Part shown: positions 26,449-32,194 of the stretch, in pieces | Numbering within the stretch: the stretch's first letter is position 1 | How the letters are laid out: the number at the start of each line of letters is the position of its first letter | Virus record (IMG/VR): IMGVR_UViG_3300033388_004708 | Span: 1 to 41,618 of that record | Direction: 5' to 3' (one strand) | Length of the DNA stretch: 41,618 nucleotides | From: a virus | Program-made: the position numbers and the translations under genes | The notes under the pieces: generated by a model | Databases searched by the model: none | What the model saw: the letters and a program-made list of their open reading frames with translations, nothing else | What the model was told of the DNA's origin: nothing

Positions 26449-26742
26449 TTATTTTTTCTTTGGGAAAAGGATAACTTTAGCAGGACCTTTTTTGGTTACT
26501 GTTTTAGAAATCCCTTCTGACCGAGGTTTTAAAACGATAGGTTTTTTCTCAGGCACTTCCTTAGGACCATCTTCTACTTTTGCTTTTAACAATCTCTTAA
26601 AATAAAACTCCCTATTAGCCCCCATCGTAAGAACACTCACCAACTCCCAACCCTCTCTACCACAATGATTTAGATATCTTTGAAAAGTTTCTGGATCATT
26701 AACAGGTAGTCCAGGGATGATCTCTCTTTTGTATTCAAACAT
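26449..26742 (-). CDS. DUF4177-like small protein
   Basis: A 97-aa protein. Residues 1-50 (FEYKREIIPG...FQRYLNHCGREGWELVSV...REFYFKR) match the DUF4177 pattern: a strand, a helix with N-x-x-G-x-E-GWELV, and a strand ending in KR. The tail is Lys/Pro-rich. Its function is unknown; members often appear near phage packaging or regulatory genes. It lies six bases upstream of the large terminase. Confidence 0.7.
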   Translation of the reverse strand: MFEYKREIIPGLPVNDPETFQRYLNHCGREGWELVSVLTMGANREFYFKRLLKAKVEDGPKEVPEKKPIVLKPRSEGISKTVTKKGPAKVILFPKKK

Positions 26743-26776
26743 GATCGGCTTTCCAACTTGGTCTAGGTTTCATCTT

Positions 26777-27268
26777 CTACCCCTTATTTTGATTTTGGAT
26801 TTGTATAAAAATATTCCTGGCGTGATCTTCAGTTGTCTCAGGAGGCCCAGAGTTGAGTTCTCCTGTTCTTTGATAGAGTAATCTCACTGCCGCTAACCTA
26901 TCTGATGTTTTCTCCCCTCTCTCCATACTATCCCCCAATACCTCATGACTCTTTCGTCTCAACCCCTCAAGACCAAAAACGAAATCATCTTTCTCTTTTG
27001 TGATAATCTCTAACGCGGCGGGCTTCTGTAAAATAGCCTTAATCGTAGGAGGGGTGACTCCGATTTCCCTGGATATTTCAGCAAAAGTCTCGCCGCTTAA
27101 GAACATCTCTACTATTTCTAATTCCTTTAGGTGTAACCCATCCCCTAAGACCTTTGTAGGGTCCTCTATAAGGATTGTATTCTTACCTATCTCCCCGTCT
27201 GTTACGATCTTTGTTAAGACCTTGAGAGGAAGGGGAAGTAGGATTCCTTGGCTTTCTATCGAGATCAT
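26777..27268 (-). CDS. terS: Terminase small subunit
   Basis: A 163-aa protein with a central helix-turn-helix (VEMFLSGETFAEISREIGV then PTIKAILQ, about residues 52-80) and a helical C-terminal region with RLAAVRLLYQRTGEL. This is the usual form of small terminase subunits, which bind the packaging site and hand it to the large subunit. It is the second or third gene of the virion operon. The ATG at 27268 is the first start after an in-frame TAG and has only a weak GGA ribosome site. The first 29 codons overlap a 53-aa frame described separately. Confidence 0.75.
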   Translation of the reverse strand: MISIESQGILLPLPLKVLTKIVTDGEIGKNTILIEDPTKVLGDGLHLKELEIVEMFLSGETFAEISREIGVTPPTIKAILQKPAALEIITKEKDDFVFGLEGLRRKSHEVLGDSMERGEKTSDRLAAVRLLYQRTGELNSGPPETTEDHARNIFIQIQNQNKG

Positions 27269-27344
27269 GTTGTTGCTTTTCTAAGAGTTCCATTAGATCG
27301 GGGTTGTTGCCCTTTTCTAAAAGTTTTTTAAGTTTTGATTTCAT
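27183..27344 (-). CDS. Possible 53-aa frame overlapping the small terminase start
   Basis: A 53-codon frame starting eight bases after the 69-aa gene. It begins with a lysine/leucine helix (MKSKLKKLLEKGNNPDLMEL) and ends in an Arg/Asn-rich stretch. It overlaps the first 86 bases of the small terminase in another frame, and no ribosome site is visible. It could be a real small gene, a frameshifted N-terminus of the terminase, or chance. Confidence 0.35.
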   Translation of the reverse strand: MKSKLKKLLEKGNNPDLMELLEKQQHDLDRKPRNPTSPSSQGLNKDRNRRGDR

Positions 27345-27352
27345 GATTTTGG

Positions 27353-27562
27353 TTATTTACTAAAACCTGTTATCCAATATTCCTCGGTTGTTTCACTTTG
27401 AGCATATTTAATAGCTATTTTTTCATTTGTTACTGTATCTTGCCAAGCAGTATTAACTAATAGGTTACTCTCATCTACTAAACTATCCTTTATGCCTATA
27501 CAGGTATTATATCTGTGTTTCCAAAGCCAATCGTCCAAAGCTTTTTTATTTACGATAATCAT
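27353..27562 (-). CDS. First gene of the virion operon, unknown
   Basis: A 69-aa protein next to the control region. GGGG is positioned seven bases before the ATG, and a strong leftward promoter lies 32 bases further upstream. It is moderately charged, with DDWLWKHRY near the start and no recognised motif. Its position suggests it is the first protein of the late leftward transcript. Confidence 0.6.
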   Translation of the reverse strand: MIIVNKKALDDWLWKHRYNTCIGIKDSLVDESNLLVNTAWQDTVTNEKIAIKYAQSETTEEYWITGFSK

Positions 27563-27593
27563 AATTGATCCCCTTTTTTATCTATATATCCTA

Positions 27594-27623
27594 TATATAA
27601 CAGTCCCCTACCCTCTTTGTCAA
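27594..27623 (-). promoter_or_regulatory. Leftward sigma-70-like promoter PL1
   Basis: On the minus strand a perfect -35 TTGACA (27623-27618) is followed after 18 bases by TATATA (27599-27594). It lies 32 bases upstream of the first virion-operon gene. The elements GGTTG, AGGGT and ACTGTTAT around it recur in PL2. Confidence 0.65.
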
Positions 27624-27703
27624 CCTTAATAAGTTTGTAAAAACAATAGCACCTTTTTCCAGATTTTTGAAAAAATTCACAGATAGACCAAGAAATACGG
27701 CGG

Positions 27704-27746
27704 CGGGGGTAGGCAGGGGGGTGATGACTTTTGGGAAGGGGAGGGG
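27704..27746 (+). other. G-run cluster, possible G-quadruplex
   Basis: The plus strand has five tracts of three or more G: GGGGG, GGGGGG, then GGG, GGGG and GGGG separated by only AA and A. The spacing between the second and third tracts is 11 bases, so a quadruplex with one long loop is possible. It marks the left edge of the polypurine tract. Confidence 0.45.
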
Positions 27747-27960
27747 AGAAAGGAAAAGGCCAACCACCCAACCAACCAACCACCTACCAGGTTGGGAGAG
27801 GGAAAAGGGCAAGAGAAGGGGGAAATACACACATATATAAGGAGAAGAGACAAGAAGGAGAGAAGAAAGGAGAGAATTGAGAGGTAAAGAGGGCTGAGTA
27901 GGCCGAGGATGAGAGATAAGAGGAGCTAGGTATGGTAAGAAGGAAAGGGAAAGAGATTGA
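27747..27960 (+). other. Polypurine-biased tract
   Basis: Apart from the CCAACC cluster at 27760-27789, the plus strand here is dominated by A and G, with repeated GGAGA, AGAAGG and GAGAGG units. Minus-strand frames across it (to 28019) read as Leu/Pro/Ser low complexity. No gene is supported. Such asymmetry can favour triplex or strand-separation structures. Confidence 0.55.
27760..27795. repeat. CCAACC cluster with facing GGTTGG (repeat unit 1)
   Basis: CCAACC occurs at 27760, 27768, 27772 and 27776, followed by GGTTGG at 27790. The last pair forms a six-base stem with an eight-base loop. This is the densest copy of the repeat family. Confidence 0.8.
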
Positions 27961-28131
27961 AACCTTGTCTCCTTAAGAAAGATCCATCTGTAAACCTCCT
28001 CCTTCCCCCTTCTAAACACCTCTTTTTAAAACGGTAAAGGTCTTTTTCCCTACTTTAAGCTTTCAAAAAAAGACGTGGAACGTTAATAATAAAGGTTAAT
28101 AATTGTGTTACTCTTTATTATTCTTGCATTC

Positions 28132-28160
28132 CTTATAGATAACAGTACCCTAAAGCCCAA
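28132..28160 (-). promoter_or_regulatory. Leftward promoter candidate PL2
   Basis: On the minus strand TTGGGC (28160-28155) lies 17 bases before TATAAG (28137-28132). The GGTTGGG of repeat unit 2 forms the -35 region. GGTTG, AGGGT and ACTGTTAT occur in the same order as in PL1. Confidence 0.5.
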
Positions 28161-28184
28161 CCAACTTTGTGGTTGTCTGGTTGG
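28157..28184. repeat. CCAACC/GGTTGG inverted repeat (unit 2)
   Basis: CCAACC at 28157-28162 pairs with GGTTGG at 28179-28184, with a 16-base loop. A further lone GGTTGG lies at 28214-28219. Confidence 0.75.
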
Positions 28185-28314
28185 AAGGGGGGTCCTCTCC
28201 CCACCTCCTAAATGGTTGGAAAGAAGAGAGAAAGAAGAATAAGAGATAATATACTTTATATATAAAAATATATATTAATTAAAAACACCCCTTACACACT
28301 TTACCACTAAACAA

Positions 28315-28327
28315 CCAACCAGGTTGG
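28315..28327. repeat. CCAACC/GGTTGG near-palindrome (unit 3)
   Basis: CCAACC (28315-28320), a single A, then GGTTGG (28322-28327). The one-base centre means it acts as a palindromic protein site rather than an RNA hairpin. Confidence 0.75.
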
Positions 28328-28349
28328 ACCCTGGGACATGGGGGGTCTA

Positions 28350-28377
28350 CCAACCACCCTACCACAAACATGGTTGG
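28350..28377. repeat. CCAACCA/TGGTTGG inverted repeat (unit 4)
   Basis: CCAACCA (28350-28356) pairs with TGGTTGG (28371-28377) around a 14-base loop. Its right arm occupies the -35 region of promoter PR1, so it could be an operator. Confidence 0.75.
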
Positions 28378-28398
28378 GACGGAAGATACTGATATAAT
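28370..28398 (+). promoter_or_regulatory. Rightward extended -10 promoter candidate PR1
   Basis: A perfect extended -10, TGATATAAT, ends at 28398 with TATAAT at 28393-28398. The -35 region (28370-28375) is poor and overlaps GGTTGG. The downstream gene is 340 bases away, so a long leader would be made. Confidence 0.5.
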
Positions 28399-28411
28399 AG
28401 AAGAACCCAAC

Positions 28412-28450
28412 AATAATAATCTTGAACACAATTATTATTAATTATTATTA
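28412..28450. repeat. AT-rich inverted repeat, possible unwinding element
   Basis: AATAATAAT (28412-28420) pairs perfectly with ATTATTATT (28431-28439), and a second ATTATTATTA follows at 28441. A similar AT-only stretch lies at 28256-28280. Directly beside the CCAACC repeats, this resembles the DNA-unwinding part of an origin. Confidence 0.55.
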
Positions 28451-28544
28451 ACATTACCGGCAAAAATAAAATAGTTTAAATATTCTAAAAAACCCTTATA
28501 ATGGTGAGATATCCCTTCCCTACTTTTGAGATAGAGACAAATTC

Positions 28545-28594
28545 GTCGAGAAAAACGTAAATTGTCGAGGAAAAGCTACGATCTGGTCGAGAAA
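28545..28594 (+). repeat. Three GTCGAG direct repeats
   Basis: GTCGAG followed by A-rich sequence (GTCGAGRAAA) occurs at 28545, 28564 and 28586, spaced 19 and 22 bases. They lie 70-115 bases upstream of the sigma-54-like site. They could bind a regulator of the early operon. Confidence 0.6.
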
Positions 28595-28659
28595 TGAGAG
28601 GAGGAAAGGAGAGAGGAAAGAAAGTGTAAGTATATCAAGGAGATAGAGAGTGTAATCCG

Positions 28660-28675
28660 TGGCACGGTTTTCGCT
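28660..28675 (+). promoter_or_regulatory. Sigma-54-like -24/-12 element
   Basis: TGGCACG, four bases, then TCGCT. It differs at one position from the sigma-54 consensus TGGCACG-N4-TTGCW and keeps the essential GG and GC at the exact spacing. It is 67 bases before the first early gene. An AT-rich TATATATAAG follows it and could instead be a sigma-70 -10. Confidence 0.4.
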
Positions 28676-28741
28676 ACTATATATATAAGAGGTAAAAACC
28701 ATCGAACTAACTAAACTATAACCCTATCTAGGAGTAGAACC

Positions 28742-28948
28742 ATGAGAATTCAAATAATAACATGTATTTTAATTGATAATTCCAGGGTCTACGAGGTTCG
28801 TTTATTTGACTCTAATTTTAGTTTAAGCCCTATACAATGTTCAAATGAAGTCCAAGCAATAGCTTTACAAGATAGAGTAGTCAAAGCCTTTGCCTATGAA
28901 TCTTGTGAACCCCTAATTATTGCAGATCCTTTAATACGTCGCGCTTAG
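28742..28948 (+). CDS. First early gene, unknown
   Basis: A 68-aa protein starting after AGGAG (tctAGGAGtagaacc). Beta-rich N-terminus (IQIITCILIDNSRVYEVRLF), then a helix with SNEVQAIALQDRVVKAFAY. It is the first gene of the rightward early operon. Such first genes often act on the host, but no family is recognised. Confidence 0.65.
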   Translation: MRIQIITCILIDNSRVYEVRLFDSNFSLSPIQCSNEVQAIALQDRVVKAFAYESCEPLIIADPLIRRA

Positions 28949-29001
28949 TAACGCCAGCCCGTAGGCTTTGATTAGTCGAAGCTCTCGGAGTATTGTTAAC
29001 A

Positions 29002-29226
29002 ATGAGAAAAGGAGACAAAATAGAAGACTATTTAATTAATGCTTGTGAAACTATTGACGCTAGCTTCTTTTCTAGTGATACTTTTCATGATAAACAAAAC
29101 CTTGGAGAGATAAGACGCTATTTAGGAAGATGGTTGAGAGAATCCGAGAGTATATCTAAAAGATATATAGAATTAGAAGAGAAAGGGACTGTTGATAGTA
29201 ATTGGGTATTTAAGGAGACAAAATGA
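29002..29226 (+). CDS. Small early protein, unknown
   Basis: A 74-aa acidic helical protein (GEIRRYLGRWLRESESISKRYIELEE with a break). I choose ATG 29002 over TTG 28993 because GGAG at 28987 is too close to the TTG. The C-terminal KETK is encoded by the ribosome site of the next gene (TAAGGAGACAAAATGAAA), an 18-base cassette repeated at 30493. Confidence 0.65.
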   Translation: MRKGDKIEDYLINACETIDASFFSSDTFHDKQNLGEIRRYLGRWLRESESISKRYIELEEKGTVDSNWVFKETK

Positions 29227-29381
29227 AATTCGTAATCACAAACTTAGAAAGGGCTGTCAAAGTCATGGCTGATGATATTTTAGGCGAAGAGTGGAAAAGA
29301 TCAGGAAAAAGATTGCTAGCCTTTGTCGAAGAGAATAAAGAAAGGATTGATATTTTAATTAGAAGAGAGTACGGAGATTAG
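29223..29381 (+). CDS. Small early protein (52 aa), unknown
   Basis: A 52-codon frame with an ATG overlapping the previous stop and a clear AAGGAG site. It encodes a helical protein (NLERAVKVMADDILGEEWKR). Four bases separate it from the next gene. The tight spacing supports coding. Function unknown. Confidence 0.6.
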   Translation: MKFVITNLERAVKVMADDILGEEWKRSGKRLLAFVEENKERIDILIRREYGD

Positions 29382-29384
29382 ATC

Positions 29385-29588
29385 ATGAAACTAATAATTG
29401 AAATTAACCTAGATAATGCAGCTTTTGATGATAATTGTGGTGGCGAAGTTTCTAAGATATTAAGGAAGCAAGTTTTTGCTTGCGAAACTACAAAAAGAGC
29501 TTTCTTTATAACTCATCACGGTATACCCTTAAAGGATACAAATGGAAATACCGTTGGAAAAATTACCTTAGAAGGTTACCCATCATGA
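29385..29588 (+). CDS. Small early protein, unknown
   Basis: A 67-aa protein with a beta-rich start (KLIIEINLDNAAF), a helix (EVSKILRKQVF) and a C-terminal strand pair around DTNGNTVGKITLEGYPS. The shape resembles small phage proteins of unknown function. It overlaps the next ATG by four bases. Confidence 0.65.
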   Translation: MKLIIEINLDNAAFDDNCGGEVSKILRKQVFACETTKRAFFITHHGIPLKDTNGNTVGKITLEGYPS

Positions 29589-29728
29589 AACCAGAAGAAG
29601 AAAAAATCTATGCTGATCTTAAAAAGACCAAGGCAAACGCAGAGGGAGAAAAACTCCTTGAAATGTATTGGAATAGTTATTGGAGATATCTAGTAGGCGA
29701 AGCTATGAAAGAGGAGGAAGAGTTATGA
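29585..29728 (+). CDS. Small early protein (47 aa), unknown
   Basis: I place the start at ATG 29585, which overlaps the previous stop, not at the upstream in-frame start that would run across the preceding gene. It encodes a charged helix (EEEKIYADLKKTKANAEGEK) ending in Glu-rich sequence that also forms the GAGGAGG ribosome site of the next gene. Confidence 0.6.
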   Translation: MKPEEEKIYADLKKTKANAEGEKLLEMYWNSYWRYLVGEAMKEEEEL

Positions 29729-29916
29729 AATCTTACTTCAACAAACTAACCAGAACAAAAATCATTATCCGCCAAGTTAGTAAGAAAAGATGGAAAACTA
29801 CCGTTGTTTATCCTCCTAGTGTGGTTAATGGAAGGAGTTATGAAGAATCACCGGAGACTAAGAGACATACTAGTCAAAGTTCTGTTGATCGCCTTGTTAA
29901 GAGAATTATGAAATAG
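29725..29916 (+). CDS. Small basic early protein (63 aa), unknown
   Basis: Start ATG 29725 follows GAGGAGGAAGAG and overlaps the preceding TGA. The protein is strongly basic (KLTRTKIIIRQVSKKRWKTT), with a Ser/Arg-rich tail, and could bind nucleic acid. No family recognised. Confidence 0.6.
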   Translation: MKSYFNKLTRTKIIIRQVSKKRWKTTVVYPPSVVNGRSYEESPETKRHTSQSSVDRLVKRIMK

Positions 29917-29922
29917 GTAAAA

Positions 29923-30111
29923 ATGACAACTTTAATTAAAATTGAAATCGAAATTAAAGAAGATAGAACCTTCACTACTACTGAACAAATAACATATGCC
30001 TTGGATGAGTATATTGAGGGACTGCAAGAATATGGAAAGACTTTCGTTAATCAACTCTTGAGGAATCGTGATAGGAAGTTAGTAGGTTTTGCAAGGAAAA
30101 TTGAGAGATAA
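29923..30111 (+). CDS. Small early protein, unknown
   Basis: A 62-aa protein with a strand-turn-helix layout (TLIKIEIEIKEDRTFTTTEQ, then YALDEYIEGLQEYG). It is preceded by AGG and lies six bases after the previous stop. Unrecognised. Confidence 0.6.
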   Translation: MTTLIKIEIEIKEDRTFTTTEQITYALDEYIEGLQEYGKTFVNQLLRNRDRKLVGFARKIER

Positions 30112-30120
30112 GGAGAAGTT

Positions 30121-30312
30121 ATGACAAAACAAGAAGCCGCTATAGTAATGGCTTATACAGGAATTATGTTAGGCAAATTCTCAGATTTCCACGGTTACGC
30201 AGAGAAAGTCATGGAAAGACCTATATGGACTCACCAATTCGGTAATAAGGAAATCTGCAAAGAGTTGAAAGAAAAAGCAAAAGAGGATTTTGTTAATCTT
30301 AAAGTAACCTAA
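30121..30312 (+). CDS. Early protein resembling DUF7736-type small phage proteins, unknown role
   Basis: A 63-aa protein. KQEAAIVMAYTGIMLGKFSDF, then HGYAEKVMERPIWTHQF, is a pattern I have seen in many small phage proteins with a T-G-x-x-x-G-x-F-x-x-F/Y-H element. The family number is from memory and uncertain. It has an excellent AAGGAG site. Function unknown. Confidence 0.65.
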   Translation: MTKQEAAIVMAYTGIMLGKFSDFHGYAEKVMERPIWTHQFGNKEICKELKEKAKEDFVNLKVT

Positions 30313-30322
30313 AAAGGTCAAA

Positions 30323-30508
30323 ATGAAACAAAACTACTCAACCTATATGGAAAATTTCCTTCTTCAACAATCAATGAAGTCAGCTATCCAACCAGACGAA
30401 ACGTGTCAAGATTGCGGTGTTCATATGGATATCGAAGGAGATTATTGCTCAACTTGTGTGGTTGAAATGGAAAAGAAGTATGAAAATTATTCTAAGGAGA
30501 CAAAATGA
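30323..30508 (+). CDS. Small two-CxxC zinc-ribbon protein
   Basis: A 61-aa protein with CQDC (residues 28-31) and CSTC (43-46), separated by 11 residues, the classic zinc-ribbon spacing. The helical N-terminus holds many Gln and Met residues. The C-terminal KETK overlaps the ribosome site of the next gene. Zinc ribbons of this type commonly bind nucleic acid or protein partners. The fold is likely; the role is unknown. Confidence 0.7.
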   Translation: MKQNYSTYMENFLLQQSMKSAIQPDETCQDCGVHMDIEGDYCSTCVVEMEKKYENYSKETK

Positions 30509-30783
30509 AAGTTAGAAATATGACCTCATCAAGAGGAAACAAAGTAGCGAATCAATTTGAGATTACTGACGATAAAGGAGATGTTTATTTTCAATCCTAT
30601 AAGTCAGTTATTGCTAGAAAAACTTTTATTCGAGGCCCTCGTGTTCAAATCCTTCTTGATAAAAAATATTGGGACTACTCAGTCACTACCGGAAAATATC
30701 GAAATCAATTCCTTGGTGAGACGAAAAAAGAAACCCAAGCAAAGATTGACTCCGGTGAGTATATTTTAACTAATCTTAATTAG
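30505..30783 (+). CDS. Early protein, unknown
   Basis: A 92-aa basic beta-rich protein (VANQFEITDDKGDVYFQSY, then KTFIRGPRVQILLDKKYWDYS), with a C-terminal helix containing ETKKETQAKIDSGEY. It starts after AAGGAG with a four-base overlap. It resembles small phage proteins of the type found near replication genes. No family recognised. Confidence 0.65.
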   Translation: MKVRNMTSSRGNKVANQFEITDDKGDVYFQSYKSVIARKTFIRGPRVQILLDKKYWDYSVTTGKYRNQFLGETKKETQAKIDSGEYILTNLN

Positions 30784-30789
30784 AGAGTT

Positions 30790-30987
30790 ATGAGTATTCA
30801 AAAACTAATCAAAGACTCTCTAATGCGTCCACCTTTTAAGGTCCGGACAAGAGAGCTACAGGATTTTGTTGAACGTGTCGGTCAATCTTTGATTAAAGTT
30901 TCTATCCTAACGGGGATAGGTTTTAAGTTGCGGATTGAACCATGGAGAGTAAGATTAATTCGTAAAATGTTAAAGGAGAAGGGATGA
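30790..30987 (+). CDS. Small basic early protein, unknown
   Basis: A 65-aa protein with a high share of Lys and Arg, two helices around DFVERVGQSLIKVSILTG and a basic tail. The TGA overlaps the next ATG. Unrecognised. Confidence 0.6.
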   Translation: MSIQKLIKDSLMRPPFKVRTRELQDFVERVGQSLIKVSILTGIGFKLRIEPWRVRLIRKMLKEKG

Positions 30988-31190
30988 CAGCTTGTAAAAA
31001 TTGTAAATATTTGCAATCTTTAAAACAGCAAGATAGGGGCATATGGTATAATCATCATTGCGCAGGAGCGGCAAAAATTAAAACCTATGATTCTTTCTCA
31101 GATACTTGGGAAGAAAGTCTTCCTTTTTGTAGAGATATAAACACCCATGGAAGATGTCCTTTCTTCAAAGAAAAAGAAGGAAAAAAATGA
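30984..31190 (+). CDS. Small Cys-rich protein, zinc-binding candidate
   Basis: A 68-aa protein with CKNC near the start, HHC in the middle and two further Cys (FCRD, RCPFF). The spacing C-x2-C ... C ... C-x8-C suggests a bound metal. It is preceded by AAGGAG. It ends in a Lys-rich tail overlapping the next ATG. A small phage zinc protein of unknown function. Confidence 0.65.
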   Translation: MTACKNCKYLQSLKQQDRGIWYNHHCAGAAKIKTYDSFSDTWEESLPFCRDINTHGRCPFFKEKEGKK

Positions 31191-31327
31191 CTCAATCAAT
31201 CCACCTAGCCCGTATCTATTATGAACGGGGAAAACCTTATAAAAAATCATCCTACGAATGGAAATACTTTCATTTGTTAGTTTTGAAGTATCTTGAAATG
31301 GCGAGGAGGGGACATGAGGTTAAATAA
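31187..31327 (+). CDS. Small protein (46 aa), unknown
   Basis: A 46-codon frame whose ATG overlaps the previous TGA and whose end overlaps the next gene by 14 bases. It encodes a helical, Tyr-rich peptide (IHLARIYYERGKPY). Coding is supported only by the overlaps. Confidence 0.5.
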   Translation: MTQSIHLARIYYERGKPYKKSSYEWKYFHLLVLKYLEMARRGHEVK

Positions 31328-31778
31328 CTATTATGAAAAGCCTTCTATCTGTGCGAAATGTAAAGGGGTTTGTTGTAAAGGAATACCGGGTGCCTGTTAT
31401 CCGAAAGATTTTAGTTATAATACCGATAATATTTTTCAGGCTTTAAAAAGCGGTTTATACAGCATTGATTCTTGGGAAGGTTCACTTGATGGAAAAGACA
31501 AGCCTTATTATTGTTTCTATTTCATTCGACCCGCCATAAAAGGTTATGAAGGTTCTATTTATCATCCTTCTTGGGGCGGTGAATGTATTTTTCTAACTTC
31601 GAAAGGTTGTAAACTCCCTGCTGATAAAAGACCTGCTGAATGCGGGCTTATAGAACCTAAAGAAAATGGCCCTTGTATAGGTCATAACAACGCAGGAAAA
31701 GAAGAATCTGCTCGAAGGTGGGATTCTTATAATCCTTGGTTGAATTCCTTAATCTATCCAGAGGAGGATAAAAAATGA
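31314..31778 (+). CDS. YkgJ-like CxxCxxxCC metal-binding protein
   Basis: A 154-aa protein. I choose ATG 31314 because GAGGAGGGG lies directly upstream; the upstream TTG lacks a ribosome site. The N-terminus has CAKCKGVCCKG, and residues about 95-118 have ECIFLTSKGCKLPADKRPAEC. Together these match the YkgJ-type family (PF03692), which is thought to bind zinc or iron and is sometimes annotated as an Fe-S oxidoreductase or flagellin methylase. About ten cysteines in all. The activity in a phage is unknown. The family call is good. Confidence 0.75.
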   Translation: MRLNNYYEKPSICAKCKGVCCKGIPGACYPKDFSYNTDNIFQALKSGLYSIDSWEGSLDGKDKPYYCFYFIRPAIKGYEGSIYHPSWGGECIFLTSKGCKLPADKRPAECGLIEPKENGPCIGHNNAGKEESARRWDSYNPWLNSLIYPEEDKK

Positions 31779-31942
31779 AACACAATAAATACACAACCCT
31801 TAAAGATCGCAGAGGACGTATAACTCAATGTTCAGATGGCCTTTATGCTATCTTCTGTAATGGCATGCGAACAAACCAAACATTCCGAAACCCGAAAGCG
31901 TGTTTGATGGTTCTTAGACAACTTCAATCAAGGCAGAGATAA
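31775..31942 (+). CDS. Small protein (55 aa), unknown
   Basis: A 55-codon frame with GAGGAGG upstream and an ATG overlapping the previous stop. Basic, with YTTLKDRRGRITQCSDGLYA and a helical tail. No family recognised; a short nucleic-acid-binding protein is conceivable. Confidence 0.55.
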   Translation: MKHNKYTTLKDRRGRITQCSDGLYAIFCNGMRTNQTFRNPKACLMVLRQLQSRQR

Positions 31943-31981
31943 TGAAACGTTATCAGAGATACTTAAAATAAAGAGGTAAAA

Positions 31982-32194
31982 ATGCCCGAAAACATCTATA
32001 TAATCACCTACAATGGTAAACCCCATTCAGCACATAGGGAAGACCCTAGCGACCTTTTGAAACGATTTATTGATAAGGGTTTCACGAAATATTGTAAGAG
32101 TCATGAACTTCCTAGGACGATTGAGAATAAAGAACTCTATCTTAAAATCCATCAGTGGAGACTTGAGGAAACCCCTTTAGAGGAGGAAGGATGA
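31982..32194 (+). CDS. Small early protein, unknown
   Basis: A 70-aa protein preceded by AGAGG. Starts with a strand (NIYIITYNGKPHSAH), then helices. Glu-rich tail overlapping the next ATG. Unrecognised. Confidence 0.6.
   Translation: MPENIYIITYNGKPHSAHREDPSDLLKRFIDKGFTKYCKSHELPRTIENKELYLKIHQWRLEETPLEEEG

Larger units (their letters stand above)
27563..28741. other. Gene-free divergent control region, candidate origin
   Basis: About 1.18 kb without a convincing gene between the leftward virion operon and the rightward early operon. It holds seven CCAACC and five GGTTGG copies forming several hairpins, at least three promoter candidates for host RNA polymerase and one sigma-54-like site. It also holds G-runs (27704-27746), a strongly purine-biased plus strand (about 27704-27960), AT-rich stretches (28246-28285 and 28411-28452) and three GTCGAG repeats. 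Reading frames on the minus strand here are low-complexity products of the polypyrimidine strand. This is where replication start, packaging signals or early regulation would be expected. Confidence 0.7.

Noticed and set aside
27559-27783. 74-codon minus-strand frame, and the 60-codon minus frame at 28520-28702
   Set aside because: Both are composed of repeat or purine-tract sequence, lack ribosome sites and overlap promoters.
27591-28019. 142-codon minus-strand frame across the control region
   Set aside because: Its sequence is Leu/Pro/Ser low complexity dictated by the polypyrimidine strand, it has no ribosome site, and it runs through the repeat cluster and promoter PL1.
31942-31971. Nine-codon frame after the 55-aa gene
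   Set aside because: Too short to support as a gene.
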